Below, piece by piece: positions 23,834 to 33,360 of a stretch of DNA of 64,000 bases (position 1 is its first letter; the number at the start of each line of letters is the position of its first letter). The translations under genes and the position numbers were made by a program. A model generated the notes under the pieces. That model did no database searches. It was not told the DNA's origin and saw only the letters and a program-made list of their open reading frames with translations. Where the stretch lies: positions 33,802 through 97,801 of the forward strand of contig CAZQVN010000009.1 of the NCBI GenBank assembly GCA_964596775.1, in the 5' to 3' direction. This DNA comes from CAZQVN01 sp964596775. Its GTDB lineage: Bacteria > Eisenbacteria > RBG-16-71-46 > JABDJR01 > JAWXBZ01.

Positions 23834-24601
23834 CTACTTCCTCCCCCGGCGGGCGCTCTTCCGGCGCCCCGGATGTTTCCGCGGCTTCCGCCCCCGCCGG
23901 GCGCGCGCCGCGGCGGGCTTCAGGGCTTCGAGACGGAGCTTCCGCGCCCGCCTTTCCAGCCGCGTCCGGACCGCGGGCAGCACGGACTGGACCGGCGCGA
24001 AGCCGGGATCCACGACGAGCGCCCTTTCCCACTGCTCCACCGCCCGGTGCAGGTCGCCGCGCATCTCGTGGAGGTTTCCGATCCGGTAGTGGAGCGCCGC
24101 GGAGGGGCGCATGCGCACCGCGAGGCCGAGGAGATGAATCCGCGCCGCGGTCCACCCGTTCCGCAGGCGCTCGAAGCGGTCGATCCACGCATACGCCCCG
24201 GGAAACGCCGCCCGCGACCAGCGGTCGCCGTACGACTCCGCGTGGTCCTCCTGGCGGTCCCGCGCGATCCCGTGGGTGAAGTGCTGGTAGTGATGCCCGA
24301 CCTCGTGATAGAGCGTCTGGGCGATCAGGACCTTCCAGGTGATCGCGAACCTCCGGAGCGGCGCCGGCACCTCGTGGCGCATCGTGGCCAGGTAGAGGAC
24401 AATGCCCGGCGCCTCGGTCTCGAAGCGGTCGTAGTACTGGCCGAGGACGTCGTCGTCGTCCTCGAGGGGCGGGTCGCCGGAAATCGTCACGTAGTCGAGG
24501 CCGGCCGTGTGCTCCGGCGGAAGCGCCCGGAGGAGGTCGCGCACGATCGTCACGTAGTCGAGGGTGTGTTCCGGCCCGAGGCCGGAGGTCCGGATCCGCA
24601 T
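23834..24601 (-). CDS. HEXXH metalloprotease-like protein with TPR-like segment
   Basis: The protein has 255 residues and is the last gene of the polysaccharide operon, starting 3 bases after its neighbour's stop. The zinc motif HEVGHHYQHF is at 99-108, with a downstream EDHAESYGDRW that could give the third ligand. A TPR-like segment follows (about 155-205, AALHYRIGNLHEMRGDLHRA). The C-terminus is a long, very basic Arg/Lys tail. No signal peptide is visible. The substrate is unknown. A role in processing or regulating the polysaccharide machinery is only suggested by position. Confidence 0.7.
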   Translation of the reverse strand: MRIRTSGLGPEHTLDYVTIVRDLLRALPPEHTAGLDYVTISGDPPLEDDDDVLGQYYDRFETEAPGIVLYLATMRHEVPAPLRRFAITWKVLIAQTLYHEVGHHYQHFTHGIARDRQEDHAESYGDRWSRAAFPGAYAWIDRFERLRNGWTAARIHLLGLAVRMRPSAALHYRIGNLHEMRGDLHRAVEQWERALVVDPGFAPVQSVLPAVRTRLERRARKLRLEALKPAAARARRGRKPRKHPGRRKSARRGRK

Positions 24602-24604
24602 GGT

Positions 24605-25573
24605 TCAGGTCTCCGCGGCGCGGCGCCCGGGCGCGGGGGAGGCTTCGGACTCCGCCTCCTCGAGCCCCCGGAGCGTTTCGTGGAGAACAAGGTAGTCGAA
24701 GATCCGGTCCGAGACGATCCCCCAGTCGAACCGGGCCAGGCTCTTCATCGCCGCAAAGATCGGCCGGTTCAGGAGCGTCCTGAACAGGACTTTCCGGGCG
24801 GCGAGGCCGAGCGGGTCGCCGGGGGCCACGGGCTGGTAGCGGTGGTAGTTCATCAGCCGCCGCGTCTCCGGGTGCTTCGCGAACATCAGCGCCAGCGAGG
24901 AGCGCCCGGACAGGTACTTCTTGCCGAGCACGTCGTTCAGGTCGTGATAGTGGATGTGGAACGTGCGCGCCGTGCCCGCGAAGCGGAAGCGGAGCCCGTT
25001 CCGGAACAGGCGGTACCCGAGCTCGAGGTCCTCGAAGCCGTAGGTCACGAAGTCCTCGTCGAAGAATCCCGAATTCCGGAGATCGGACATCCGCACCGAG
25101 GAGTTGTTGGTGGAAAAGTACTTCCACGGGAGGTCGCCGCGCCCCTGGATCTTCTGGGCCCCGCGGGTGGACATGTAGCGGACGATCGGCGAGTCGCTGA
25201 CTTCCGGCGCGTTGACGACGTTCCCGATCCCCACCGTCCCGGGTGCGGCGTGATGCAGCGACACGTGCGACTCCAGGAATTCCGGAACGACCTCCATGTC
25301 GTCGTCGAGAAAGACGACGAGGTCGCCGCGCGCCTCGTTGAGGCCGGCATTCCGCGCCGCGGCCCGCCCCCGGTTGGCCTCGTGGCGGACCGGCATCACC
25401 GTCAGCGGCCCGGCGTATCCGGCCAGGAACTCCGCCGTTCCGTCCGTGGAACCGTCGTCGATCACGAGGATTTCGAACCGGTCGCGGGGGAACGTCTGGT
25501 TTTCGAGGGAGACCAGGGTGCGGCGGAGGAGGCCGACCTTGTTATGGGTGGGAACGATCAGGGAAACGTGCAC
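24605..25573 (-). CDS. family 2 glycosyltransferase
   Basis: The protein has 322 residues and a GTG start. The N-terminal GT-A fold is clear: SLIVPTHNKVGLLRRTL, IDDGSTDGTAEFL, and the DxD-type FLDDDMEV. The acceptor-side FGFEDLELG-type motif appears as TYGFEDLELGYRLFRNG. It transfers a sugar from an NDP-sugar to a lipid-linked or glycan acceptor at the inner face of the membrane. Chitin-synthase-like or rhamnosyl-type specificity cannot be told apart. It sits second to last in the polysaccharide operon. Confidence 0.9.
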   Translation of the reverse strand: MHVSLIVPTHNKVGLLRRTLVSLENQTFPRDRFEILVIDDGSTDGTAEFLAGYAGPLTVMPVRHEANRGRAAARNAGLNEARGDLVVFLDDDMEVVPEFLESHVSLHHAAPGTVGIGNVVNAPEVSDSPIVRYMSTRGAQKIQGRGDLPWKYFSTNNSSVRMSDLRNSGFFDEDFVTYGFEDLELGYRLFRNGLRFRFAGTARTFHIHYHDLNDVLGKKYLSGRSSLALMFAKHPETRRLMNYHRYQPVAPGDPLGLAARKVLFRTLLNRPIFAAMKSLARFDWGIVSDRIFDYLVLHETLRGLEEAESEASPAPGRRAAET

Positions 25574-25599
25574 GGCCTGATTTTATCACGGACACCGGC

Positions 25600-26706
25600 T
25601 CACCGCAGCCGGCCGGCCTTCTTCTCCTCGACGAGGCGCCGGTAGATCCCGTCCACGACCTCCATGTTCCGGTGGTGATCCGCCTTGGCCCTCACGATCT
25701 CCACGGCCCGGCGACCGTACGCCCGGCGCGCCTCCGGATCCTCGAGCAGTTCGCGGATCGCCGCCGACAGGCCGTGCAGGTCCTTCGGTTTCACGAGGCG
25801 GCCGCTCTCCTTCTCGAAGATCCACTCCGCGGCCGAGGGGAGGTCGCTGGCCACGATCGCGGTGCCGGTGGCCATGGCCTCGAGCAGCGACACCGCGGTG
25901 GCGTCCACCGACGGCACGGTCACGTACACGTCGGAGGCGGTGAGGTAGTGCGGGAGTTCCGCGTGGGGGATCCTCCCGACGAACCGGCAGGCCGCCTCCA
26001 CCCCCTGCTCCCGGGCGCGCCGGCGCACCGCCTCGTCGGACCCCTCGTTGCCGGCGATGATGTAGATCACGTTCGGAAAGCGGAGCTGCACCTCGGGGAT
26101 CGAATCGATGATCACGTCGATGTTGTAATAGGCCTGCGTGAACGACCGGGTGGACAGGACCACCGGCGCGTCGGCCGGTATGCCGAGCCGTTCGCGGACC
26201 GGCCCCTTCGCCTCCGGGTGGAACTGGCGGAAGTCCACGCCCCACTGGACGACCTCGGACCGCTTCGGATCGGAGCCGAGCGCCACGCACGCCCGGATGA
26301 TGTCCACGCTGTCGCCGGTCACGTAGTCCGCCTTCCCGAGGGCGTGACGGGCCAGGAGATTCTTGAGCCGGGACTCGAACGGCGTCACGTAGACGTCGTC
26401 CCCCCAGACGGTGAGCATGAACGGACGGTAACCGGAAAACACGCCCCAGTAGCCGTACCCGGTCAGGAAGTGGGTGTGGAGGAGGTCCGGCTGAAGCTTC
26501 CCGAGGATCCCGCGGACCTTGAGGAGGCTCCGCGCGTAGCGGAGCGGCTTGGAACTCCCCGGCGTGGTGATGTCGTGAACGGTGACCCCTTCCATCGGGC
26601 CGGGCTGCACCGTCAGCAGGTGCACGTCGTACCCCTTCTCCACGAAGTAGCGCAGCCAGCGCTCGGTGTGGATGTGGCGGCCGATGGACAGGTAGGCGAT
26701 CTTCAC
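25600..26706 (-). CDS. family 4 glycosyltransferase
   Basis: The protein has 368 residues and a GTG start, 3 bases after the stop of the lipoprotein gene. It has the GT-B fold: an N-terminal MKIAYLSIGRHIHTERW, a linker WGVDFRQFHP, and a C-terminal donor site with SLLEAMATGTAIVAS that includes the retaining-GT4 EX7E-like region. It probably adds a hexose to a growing lipid-linked oligosaccharide in the cytoplasm. Confidence 0.9.
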   Translation of the reverse strand: MKIAYLSIGRHIHTERWLRYFVEKGYDVHLLTVQPGPMEGVTVHDITTPGSSKPLRYARSLLKVRGILGKLQPDLLHTHFLTGYGYWGVFSGYRPFMLTVWGDDVYVTPFESRLKNLLARHALGKADYVTGDSVDIIRACVALGSDPKRSEVVQWGVDFRQFHPEAKGPVRERLGIPADAPVVLSTRSFTQAYYNIDVIIDSIPEVQLRFPNVIYIIAGNEGSDEAVRRRAREQGVEAACRFVGRIPHAELPHYLTASDVYVTVPSVDATAVSLLEAMATGTAIVASDLPSAAEWIFEKESGRLVKPKDLHGLSAAIRELLEDPEARRAYGRRAVEIVRAKADHHRNMEVVDGIYRRLVEEKKAGRLR

Positions 26707-26709
26707 CCG

Positions 26710-27723
26710 TCAGGGACCTTCCCGGAGCGAAAACTCGCTGCGCCAGACCGGCTGGTGGTCCGGCTTCGTGTAGGCCTCGAGGATCAGGTCGCGGAAGATC
26801 TCCGCGTACTCGGGAAACGTGACCCGGATGAAATCGGCGAGCTTCGGCGCCGCGGCCACCACCTCCGCGGTGTCCGGCGTTTCGACCTCGTAGGCGAACC
26901 GCAGGGCCATCCCCCCGCCTTCCGACACTTCGGGAGTGACGAGATAGGGATGGAACAGCGTGCCGTCCTTCGCCTCCCAGCTCAGCGGGCGCCCCAGCGG
27001 CACCTCGTACACGGTGATGCTCTTCTGGATCTTTTCCATCCGGCCGACCTCGTCGGGGCGGATCCACGGCGCCGGAATGACGAGGTCCATGGCCATGTTG
27101 AGCAGGAGCACGGCGTTCCGGTCGTTCCCCTTCTCCCGCTGCTCCAGCGCGAGATCGCGGTAGTACGTCCAGTCCCGCCCCCCCTGTAGCTTCGCCTTGG
27201 CGCCGAACGTTGCCAGGCGCCAGTTCCCTTCCTCGAGAAACCAGACGGAGGCGAACGTGTAGGTGTTGGCGCCGACCACCCCGCTGTGCACCAGATAGGC
27301 CTGGTACGGCTGGTCGGTGGCCGACATCCGGCGGCCGGCCTGCGAATCGGCGGCGTCGACGCACGTCACCTGCTGCGGCCCGCGCGCGCCCTCGGCCACG
27401 ACGACCAGGACGATGTCGTCCAGCGCCAGGTCTCCGGGAATCGTCAGCGTCTCGGCCACCGAGGCCCAGATCGACTGGATCTGGTCGCGCGGAAAACGCG
27501 CCTTGAGCTGCGCCGACGACTCCTCGAACGCGGTGTTGTAATCGTAGGCCCGGAGCAGCCCCAGGAAGCGACGGGCCGCGGCGTCGATCCGGGCGCGGTC
27601 CGACGACTGGATCGCGGATTCGAGGTAGCAGCCGGGAGCGTAGTCCGGTTTCTTCGAGCAACCGGGGACGGCGGGCAGCAGCAGGATCGCAAGCACCGCC
27701 GCGAGATTGCGCATCGACATCAT
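26710..27723 (-). CDS. lipoprotein of unknown function in the polysaccharide operon
   Basis: The protein has 337 residues. The start overlaps the stop of the flippase gene (ATGA). The signal ends in lipobox V-P-G-C (Cys near residue 22), so it is exported and lipidated. The mature part begins with a helical segment, followed by a mixed alpha/beta region including an SnoaL/NTF2-like stretch (VWFLEEGNWRLATFG). I do not recognise a family. Operon position suggests a periplasmic or outer-membrane accessory of polysaccharide export. Confidence 0.7.
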   Translation of the reverse strand: MMSMRNLAAVLAILLLPAVPGCSKKPDYAPGCYLESAIQSSDRARIDAAARRFLGLLRAYDYNTAFEESSAQLKARFPRDQIQSIWASVAETLTIPGDLALDDIVLVVVAEGARGPQQVTCVDAADSQAGRRMSATDQPYQAYLVHSGVVGANTYTFASVWFLEEGNWRLATFGAKAKLQGGRDWTYYRDLALEQREKGNDRNAVLLLNMAMDLVIPAPWIRPDEVGRMEKIQKSITVYEVPLGRPLSWEAKDGTLFHPYLVTPEVSEGGGMALRFAYEVETPDTAEVVAAAPKLADFIRVTFPEYAEIFRDLILEAYTKPDHQPVWRSEFSLREGP

Positions 27724-29285
27724 TCACTCCCTGAAGAATCGGAACGCGCCCGGCCCGCGCGGGGCCAGGCCAGAAGGACCCGGCCCAGCCGGGACATCGG
27801 TCCGGAGCCCAGAAGACCGATCAACCTGTCCTCCTCCGCCGGCGCAAAGTACCTGAGCCGGACGAGCGCCGCGTTCAGGAGGAGCACGAACAGCAGCGAC
27901 AGCCCAAGCGCCAGGAACACGGACGTGATCGGCCACATGCCGGCGCAGAGGGCCGCGCCCCCCCAGACCGCGAGCCCCCCCAGACCGTGCGCGATGAAAA
28001 AGACGCCGCGCGGGTGCGGAAGTCCCAGCCGTTTCAGGGACCAGACAGTGTAATTGAGGCTCAGCAGCGCGGCAACCACCGTTCCGCAGGCGAAGCCGGG
28101 CAGGCCGAAGTAGGGCAGAAGAAGGACGCCGGTCAGGAGCGCCGAGGCCAGCCAGATGATTTCGGCGGTCACGGAAATCCAGATGTGTCCGCTGGCCCGG
28201 AGAAACGTGGTCAGCGGCGCCTGGAGCGACAGGATCGGCACCGCGGCCATCAGGGCGGTCAGCACCGGCACGGACGCCAGATAGTTCTCGTTGCTGGCCA
28301 GGACCACACCGGAACGGGCGAGCAGCACGACCGGAACGCAGATCAGGACGCCGACGACCCATTCCAGCTTGCTGAACAGCGCGAGATCCTCGCGCACGGC
28401 GTCCGCCGCCCCCCTCTCCCACTTGAACGCCAGCTCCGGCTTGGCCACCTGCTGGGGGATGAACAGGATCTTGCGGGTGAACAGGCTGATCCGGCCGGCC
28501 ACGTGGTAGACGGCCACCGAGGAGAGCGGCGCCACCGCGGCCAGGAGCAGGCGGTCCGCGCTCTCCAGCGCGATCGCCACCGCGGAGGTGACCATCGATC
28601 CGCCCCAGAACGAGCGGATCTCCTGGATCAGCGCCCGCATCCGGACCGGAAAGGGCGGAGCGTCGTGGTGCACCGCCTCCCGGTTCATCCGGAGAAACGC
28701 CACGATCCCCCCGCACCCCACGCAGGACGACCAGCCGAGAAAGCACCAGAACACCGTGGACACCTCGAGCGACTCGCGGAACCAGAGGAACAGCGCGGTC
28801 AGGCCGATCATGTACGCCGTTTCCATGAACAGCGCGGGGGTCATCCGGCGGGTTCCCTGGAACACGGCGGACGCGAACGCGCGCAGCGAGAACGCCATCA
28901 CCGAAAAGAAGCCGAGGCAGAGGAGCCCCGCGGTGATCCCCGGGCGGTCGAGGTGCGCGGCCAGCGGCCCGGCCAGGAGCGCCAGCGCGGCGCCGATCAG
29001 GAGCCCCGCCGGAAACCAGAGCAGCAATGCCGTCTTCAGGAGATCGACGATCGCGCCCGGCCGCTCCTCGGCCTCGAACTTGGCGCCGTAGCGCACCATC
29101 ACCACCGAGAACCCGAGCTCGGCCACGCCGCCGAGAAGGGCGCCCATGGCGAACACGGAGGAGAACAGGCCGAACTGCGTCGGATCGAGCCAGTGCGTGA
29201 GGATCTTGATCTGCGCGAACACGAACACAGCCTGGATGACGAACGTTCCGGTCATGGCGAACGCGTTCGAGCGGACGCGGGTCAT
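27720..29285 (-). CDS. polysaccharide flippase of the MOP superfamily (Wzx-like)
   Basis: The protein has 521 residues with 12-14 hydrophobic segments. The N-terminal FAMTGTFVIQAVFVFAQI with LDPTQFGLFSSVFAM is typical of Polysacc_synt/Wzx transporters. It moves undecaprenyl-linked repeat units across the inner membrane. The ATG at 29285 overlaps the stop of the upstream gene (ATGA), and its own stop overlaps the next start. The tail after the last helix is basic and polar. Confidence 0.85.
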   Translation of the reverse strand: MTRVRSNAFAMTGTFVIQAVFVFAQIKILTHWLDPTQFGLFSSVFAMGALLGGVAELGFSVVMVRYGAKFEAEERPGAIVDLLKTALLLWFPAGLLIGAALALLAGPLAAHLDRPGITAGLLCLGFFSVMAFSLRAFASAVFQGTRRMTPALFMETAYMIGLTALFLWFRESLEVSTVFWCFLGWSSCVGCGGIVAFLRMNREAVHHDAPPFPVRMRALIQEIRSFWGGSMVTSAVAIALESADRLLLAAVAPLSSVAVYHVAGRISLFTRKILFIPQQVAKPELAFKWERGAADAVREDLALFSKLEWVVGVLICVPVVLLARSGVVLASNENYLASVPVLTALMAAVPILSLQAPLTTFLRASGHIWISVTAEIIWLASALLTGVLLLPYFGLPGFACGTVVAALLSLNYTVWSLKRLGLPHPRGVFFIAHGLGGLAVWGGAALCAGMWPITSVFLALGLSLLFVLLLNAALVRLRYFAPAEEDRLIGLLGSGPMSRLGRVLLAWPRAGRARSDSSGSE

Positions 29286-30868
29286 GGCGCGCCCGTGAGG
29301 ATCACCAGCGGCCCGGATGCGGACGGGGCGTATCCCTCCGGCTCGAGACGGCGGACGAGGGCCGGCGTCGCGGCGATGCCGGTCGGGTCCGGACCGGAAC
29401 GGTCGCGCCAGAGGATCACGGTGCGGCGCGCCGCCCCCGTTCCCGCCACGGCGTCGAACTGCTCGTCGACGGGGATCCAGAGGAACGGCTTTCCCGTGTA
29501 CCAGGCGTAGAACGCCGGATAGTCCGCCAGCCCGAAGCGGTCCGCCGGCACGGCGCGCGCCGCGGCCGACCAGTCCAGCGCGGCGGGATCGGGACCGGTG
29601 CGCCGCGCCCGGTCGCGCCGCGTCGCGGTGAGCGCCCCGACGGCCTGGAGAGCCGCCAGCGCCAGGACGGCCGCGGCGATCCAGTGCGCGGCGCGGCGCG
29701 ACAGCTCCGTCCGCCCCTCGTGGACGAAGCGCTCGCGGATCCGGGCGAGGAGGATCAGGCCGACGACGGTCACCAGCGGGATGAACGGATGGAGGAACCG
29801 CGGCGCGAACTGCAGCGGCGACAGCACCACGATGAACGACAGGAGCCCGATCAGCACCGCGGAGCAGTACGCGGACTCGCGGCCGACCCGGGTGATCCGT
29901 CCCATGGCCGCCCAGACGAACGGCGCGAGAGCCGGGAGCGGCAGGAGCAGCGCCTGCCTGGCGAAGTTGTAAAAGTTCCGGAGCGACTTCATCACCACGA
30001 CATCGAGATGCGCGAACGCCCAGAGCACCGGCGACCTTCCGATCAGGTCGATGCGCCGCGACGACTCCCAGGCCGGAAACAGCGGCGTGTCCACGTAGAC
30101 AAGGCTCGACGCCCCGAAGAACAGCCTCCCGGTGACGATCACGTTGCGGATCGTCCAGGGCACGGTGACGAGAAACGCCGCGAGGAGGTAGATCCAGATC
30201 CGCCGCTCGCGGTCCCCCCGTTCGCCGGCCCAGAGCAGCCAGATCATCGCCGGAACGAGGAGCATCGCCTCGGCGCGGAGCAGGGTCAGCAGGCCGAGCG
30301 CCGCTCCGGACAGGAACGCGTCGCGGCGGCTCGTGCCGCGCACGGCCAGGAGCACCGCGAACGTGAGCGCCGCGGTGAACGGAATCGTGGCCACGCCCGG
30401 CTCGGCGACCCCGATCATGTCCGGCGACAACGCCACGACGAGGCCGGCGAGGAGCGCCCACCCGGAGTCGAGAAACGTGAGGGCCAGGAAGTAGACGCCG
30501 AGGATCGCGGCCACGTAGGAGAGCGACTGAAGCAGGATCGGGGCGAGCAGCGACGGTCCCCCGGTGAACAGGAACAGGAACGCGGTGAGCACGGGCTGGA
30601 GCGGCGGCCGCCAGAGCAGCGGGAACGGCAGCGTGTCGGACAGCGGCAGGAAGACCGGGTAGCTGAACAGCGAGGTGAACCCCTGGCCGGTCCAGATCTG
30701 GCGCGCGAGCTGGAGGTAATCCCAGGTGTCGGAGTACGGCGCCACGTCGCGCGCGTCGAACCCCTGCCAGGCCGCGGCCAGGATCGCCGCGGCGAGTCCG
30801 GTCAGAAGCGCCAAGTGCCACCGCTTGGCCGGCCGCCGCGGCGGGGCGGTCGGAGCCGGTGCGCTCAC
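29282..30868 (-). CDS. GT-C-type membrane glycosyltransferase (GT39/ArnT-like)
   Basis: The protein has 528 residues. The GTG at 30868 overlaps the stop of the FemAB-like gene (GTGA) and has GGGGAG upstream; a longer start would overlap that gene by 80 bases. A short Pro-rich N-terminus is followed by about 11 membrane segments. The first periplasmic loop carries the acidic motif region DARDVAPYSDTWDY, typical of polyprenol-phosphate-sugar transferases. A soluble C-terminal domain of about 120 residues follows. It probably adds a sugar from a polyprenyl-phosphate donor on the periplasmic side; the mannosyltransferase-like gene at 45274 could supply such a donor. Confidence 0.8.
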   Translation of the reverse strand: MSAPAPTAPPRRPAKRWHLALLTGLAAAILAAAWQGFDARDVAPYSDTWDYLQLARQIWTGQGFTSLFSYPVFLPLSDTLPFPLLWRPPLQPVLTAFLFLFTGGPSLLAPILLQSLSYVAAILGVYFLALTFLDSGWALLAGLVVALSPDMIGVAEPGVATIPFTAALTFAVLLAVRGTSRRDAFLSGAALGLLTLLRAEAMLLVPAMIWLLWAGERGDRERRIWIYLLAAFLVTVPWTIRNVIVTGRLFFGASSLVYVDTPLFPAWESSRRIDLIGRSPVLWAFAHLDVVVMKSLRNFYNFARQALLLPLPALAPFVWAAMGRITRVGRESAYCSAVLIGLLSFIVVLSPLQFAPRFLHPFIPLVTVVGLILLARIRERFVHEGRTELSRRAAHWIAAAVLALAALQAVGALTATRRDRARRTGPDPAALDWSAAARAVPADRFGLADYPAFYAWYTGKPFLWIPVDEQFDAVAGTGAARRTVILWRDRSGPDPTGIAATPALVRRLEPEGYAPSASGPLVILTGAP

Positions 30869-31872
30869 GGCGCTCCCCGGAACGACGAGAGCAGCCGCCG
30901 CCGGGCGTCGCGGAACCGGCGGAACCACGCCGCCTCGCTGAACCACGACGCGTAGTCCACCGGCCCGGCGCCGAACGCCACCTTGAACGCCTCGATGCCG
31001 GCCACGCCCCCCGACCCGCCGAAGTTGTACACGGAACAGCCCTGTTTCACCGCATCCTCGATCATCACCTTGTGGATCAGGTTACCGGCGCAGAGCGCGC
31101 GCGCCTCCTTCGTGCTTCCCGAAACCCAGGGAGTGGCCGTGCCGCCGAAGCGGAACGTCATCGTGGCGAACACCGGGGCGCCGTCCTTCCGGGCCACCCA
31201 GATGCGGACCCGTTCCGGATCGGCGGCGACCAGCTTCCGGAACAGACCGTACTCATAAGGCGCATGGTCCGTCCACTCCACCGACTGGGTCCGGTACAGG
31301 CGGTCGAGGACGTCCGCGCCCTCGGCGCCGTCCTCCCGGGCCACGGTCACGCCGGCGCGTTCCGCCTTCCGGCTCGCCGTCCGGTTCTCCTTGTCGTAGC
31401 GGTTGTGCCAGATGTCGTCGAAGCCCGCGGTCAGGTCGATCAGGTGGGTGCGTTCCGGGGTTTTCCAGGCGGCGGGAAGGGCGTCGACGGGACGCGCGGC
31501 GCGCCCGGGCGCCCCGATCAGGTGCGCCCGCACGACCCCGCTCCGGCGGGCTTCCGCGCACCACCCTTCGAGGAGCGCGCGCCGCGCCGCGTCCCCCGCC
31601 GGTCCGGGTACGACCACCGGCTGTCCGTAGCTGCCGAACGGGAGCGACAGGACCTGCGTCAGCCCGGCCTGCCGGACGAGCACGATCGGCAGGCCGCCGG
31701 CCAGGCCGGAGGAGTCCGATCGGGCCACGAGATAGCGCGCCTCGAACCGGCGGTACACGGAACAGAGGCTGTCGATGAACGGCAGCGTGTGGTAGTAGGA
31801 CGCGGAAGGATCGCCGTCGAGGAGGAGCGCCCAGGCGGCCGGGTCGACATCCCTTTCGAGACGGACGTTCAC
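30865..31872 (-). CDS. FemAB-like GNAT-fold acyl/aminoacyl transferase
   Basis: The protein has 335 residues. Its GTG start overlaps the dehydratase stop (GTGA). It has the double GNAT layout of the FemAB/BioF2-like (Acetyltransf_6) family, with DPSASYYHTLPFIDSL at the front and NLIHKVMIEDAVKQGCSVYNFGG near the end. Members in exopolysaccharide operons are thought to add acyl or aminoacyl groups to sugars or lipid-linked intermediates. It is cytoplasmic. Confidence 0.82.
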   Translation of the reverse strand: MNVRLERDVDPAAWALLLDGDPSASYYHTLPFIDSLCSVYRRFEARYLVARSDSSGLAGGLPIVLVRQAGLTQVLSLPFGSYGQPVVVPGPAGDAARRALLEGWCAEARRSGVVRAHLIGAPGRAARPVDALPAAWKTPERTHLIDLTAGFDDIWHNRYDKENRTASRKAERAGVTVAREDGAEGADVLDRLYRTQSVEWTDHAPYEYGLFRKLVAADPERVRIWVARKDGAPVFATMTFRFGGTATPWVSGSTKEARALCAGNLIHKVMIEDAVKQGCSVYNFGGSGGVAGIEAFKVAFGAGPVDYASWFSEAAWFRRFRDARRRLLSSFRGAP

Positions 31873-33323
31873 CGTCGCGGGTAGCCGGGCACCAGGCTCT
31901 CGGCCAGCTTCGCCTCCGGCACCAGCCGTTCGATGTCCCGGACCACGCCGGCGCCGTTCCCGTTGCGGATCGCCTCGGCAAAGACCGGAAGCGCCGCGGT
32001 GACCTCCGACCGGACGCCGCCGCCGCGGGTCACCCGGAGGCCCTTCACCGGCGTATCCTCGAGCGTTTCGAACTTGTGGACGAGTTCCTCGCGCAGCTTT
32101 TCCCCCTGCTTCAGCCCGACGATCGTGATCGGGATGTCCACGTCCGGGCGGAAGCCGGAGAAGATCACGAGGTCGCGGGCCAGTTCGACGATCGGCATCT
32201 GCTCTCCCATGTCGAGGATGAAGATCTCGCCGCCCTCGCCGAGGGCCCCGGCCTCGACGACGAGCAGCGCCGCCTCGTGCACGGTCATGAAGTAGCGGGC
32301 CACGTCGGGATGGCTCACGGTGACCGGTCCGCCGGCCGCGATCTGCCGCTGGAACACCGGCACCACCGAACCGCGGCTCCCGAGGACGTTGCCGAACCGC
32401 ACGGCCATCAGGCGCGTGCCGCCGGAGGCCGCGGCGCGCTCGAGCAGGTACAGCTCGGCGAGGCGCTTCGTGGCCCCCATCACCGAGCGGGGGTTGACCG
32501 CCTTGTCGGTGGAGATGAGCACGAACCGCTCCGCCTCGTGACGGATCGCCGCGTCGATCACGCCGGCGGTGGCCAGGACGTTGTTGGCCACGGCTTCCTC
32601 CGGATTGATCTCCATGAGCCAGACGTGCTTGTGCGCGGCGGCGTGGAACACGGCGTGCGGCTTGTGGCGGCGGAACAGCTCCTCGACGAGGAGCGGGTCG
32701 CGGACGTCGCCGATGACGATCTCCAGCGGCGCGTCGGGAAAGCGGTCGCGGAACGTGAGGCCGGCCTCGAACACCGAGTTTTCTCCGCGGCCGACGATCA
32801 CCAGCTTTTCCGGCTTCGCGAGGAGGAGCTGGCGGCAGATCTCCGAGCCGATGGAACCGCCGGCGCCGGTCACGAGCAAGCGCTTGCCCTGGTACGCCCC
32901 GGTGATCAGGGGCAGGTCGAGCTCCACGGTCTCGCGGCCGAGCAGGTCCTCGGGGTTCACCGGGCGGATCTGCTGGATGTGCACGTCGCCGCGGATGATC
33001 GACCAGATGCCGGGCACGACGCGGAAGCGGACCCGCTCGTTCTCGCAGAAGCGGATGATCCCGCGGATCGCCGAGCCGCTCGCCGACGGCAGGGCGATGA
33101 GCAGTTCGTCGACGTCGAGTTCCTGGATCGCCCGCGGAATGTCGGTGCGGGTGCCGACCACCGGGACACCCGAAACGGAGGTGCCCTGCTTCGCGGGGTC
33201 GTCGTCGATGAAGCCGGCGGGAATGAAGCCGTACTCGGAGTGGCGCTGCATCTCCTGGACGGCCATCCGTCCGGCGTCGCCGGCGCCGATCACGAGAAAC
33301 CGCAGTGGGGTCGCTTTGCTCAA
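31869..33323 (-). CDS. CapD/WbpM-like NDP-sugar 4,6-dehydratase lacking its membrane domain
   Basis: The protein has about 484 residues if it starts at the TTG at 33323; no ATG or GTG is available in frame between the neighbouring stop and the first conserved strand. A CoA-binding-like domain (RFLVIGAGDAGRMA) is followed by the extended SDR domain with TGAGGSIGSEI, HAAAHKHV, STDKAVNP and MGATKR. The Met in place of Tyr in the YxxxK site is typical of long WbpM/PglF enzymes. Family members convert UDP-GlcNAc to the 4-keto-6-deoxy sugar. The four-helix N-terminus found in full-length relatives is absent; a similar membrane module is fused to the GT2 at 35599. Confidence 0.85.
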   Translation of the reverse strand: MSKATPLRFLVIGAGDAGRMAVQEMQRHSEYGFIPAGFIDDDPAKQGTSVSGVPVVGTRTDIPRAIQELDVDELLIALPSASGSAIRGIIRFCENERVRFRVVPGIWSIIRGDVHIQQIRPVNPEDLLGRETVELDLPLITGAYQGKRLLVTGAGGSIGSEICRQLLLAKPEKLVIVGRGENSVFEAGLTFRDRFPDAPLEIVIGDVRDPLLVEELFRRHKPHAVFHAAAHKHVWLMEINPEEAVANNVLATAGVIDAAIRHEAERFVLISTDKAVNPRSVMGATKRLAELYLLERAAASGGTRLMAVRFGNVLGSRGSVVPVFQRQIAAGGPVTVSHPDVARYFMTVHEAALLVVEAGALGEGGEIFILDMGEQMPIVELARDLVIFSGFRPDVDIPITIVGLKQGEKLREELVHKFETLEDTPVKGLRVTRGGGVRSEVTAALPVFAEAIRNGNGAGVVRDIERLVPEAKLAESLVPGYPRR

Positions 33324-33360
33324 CGTATCGTCCGTTTCGGTTGGCGGAGGAGTGTCATGA

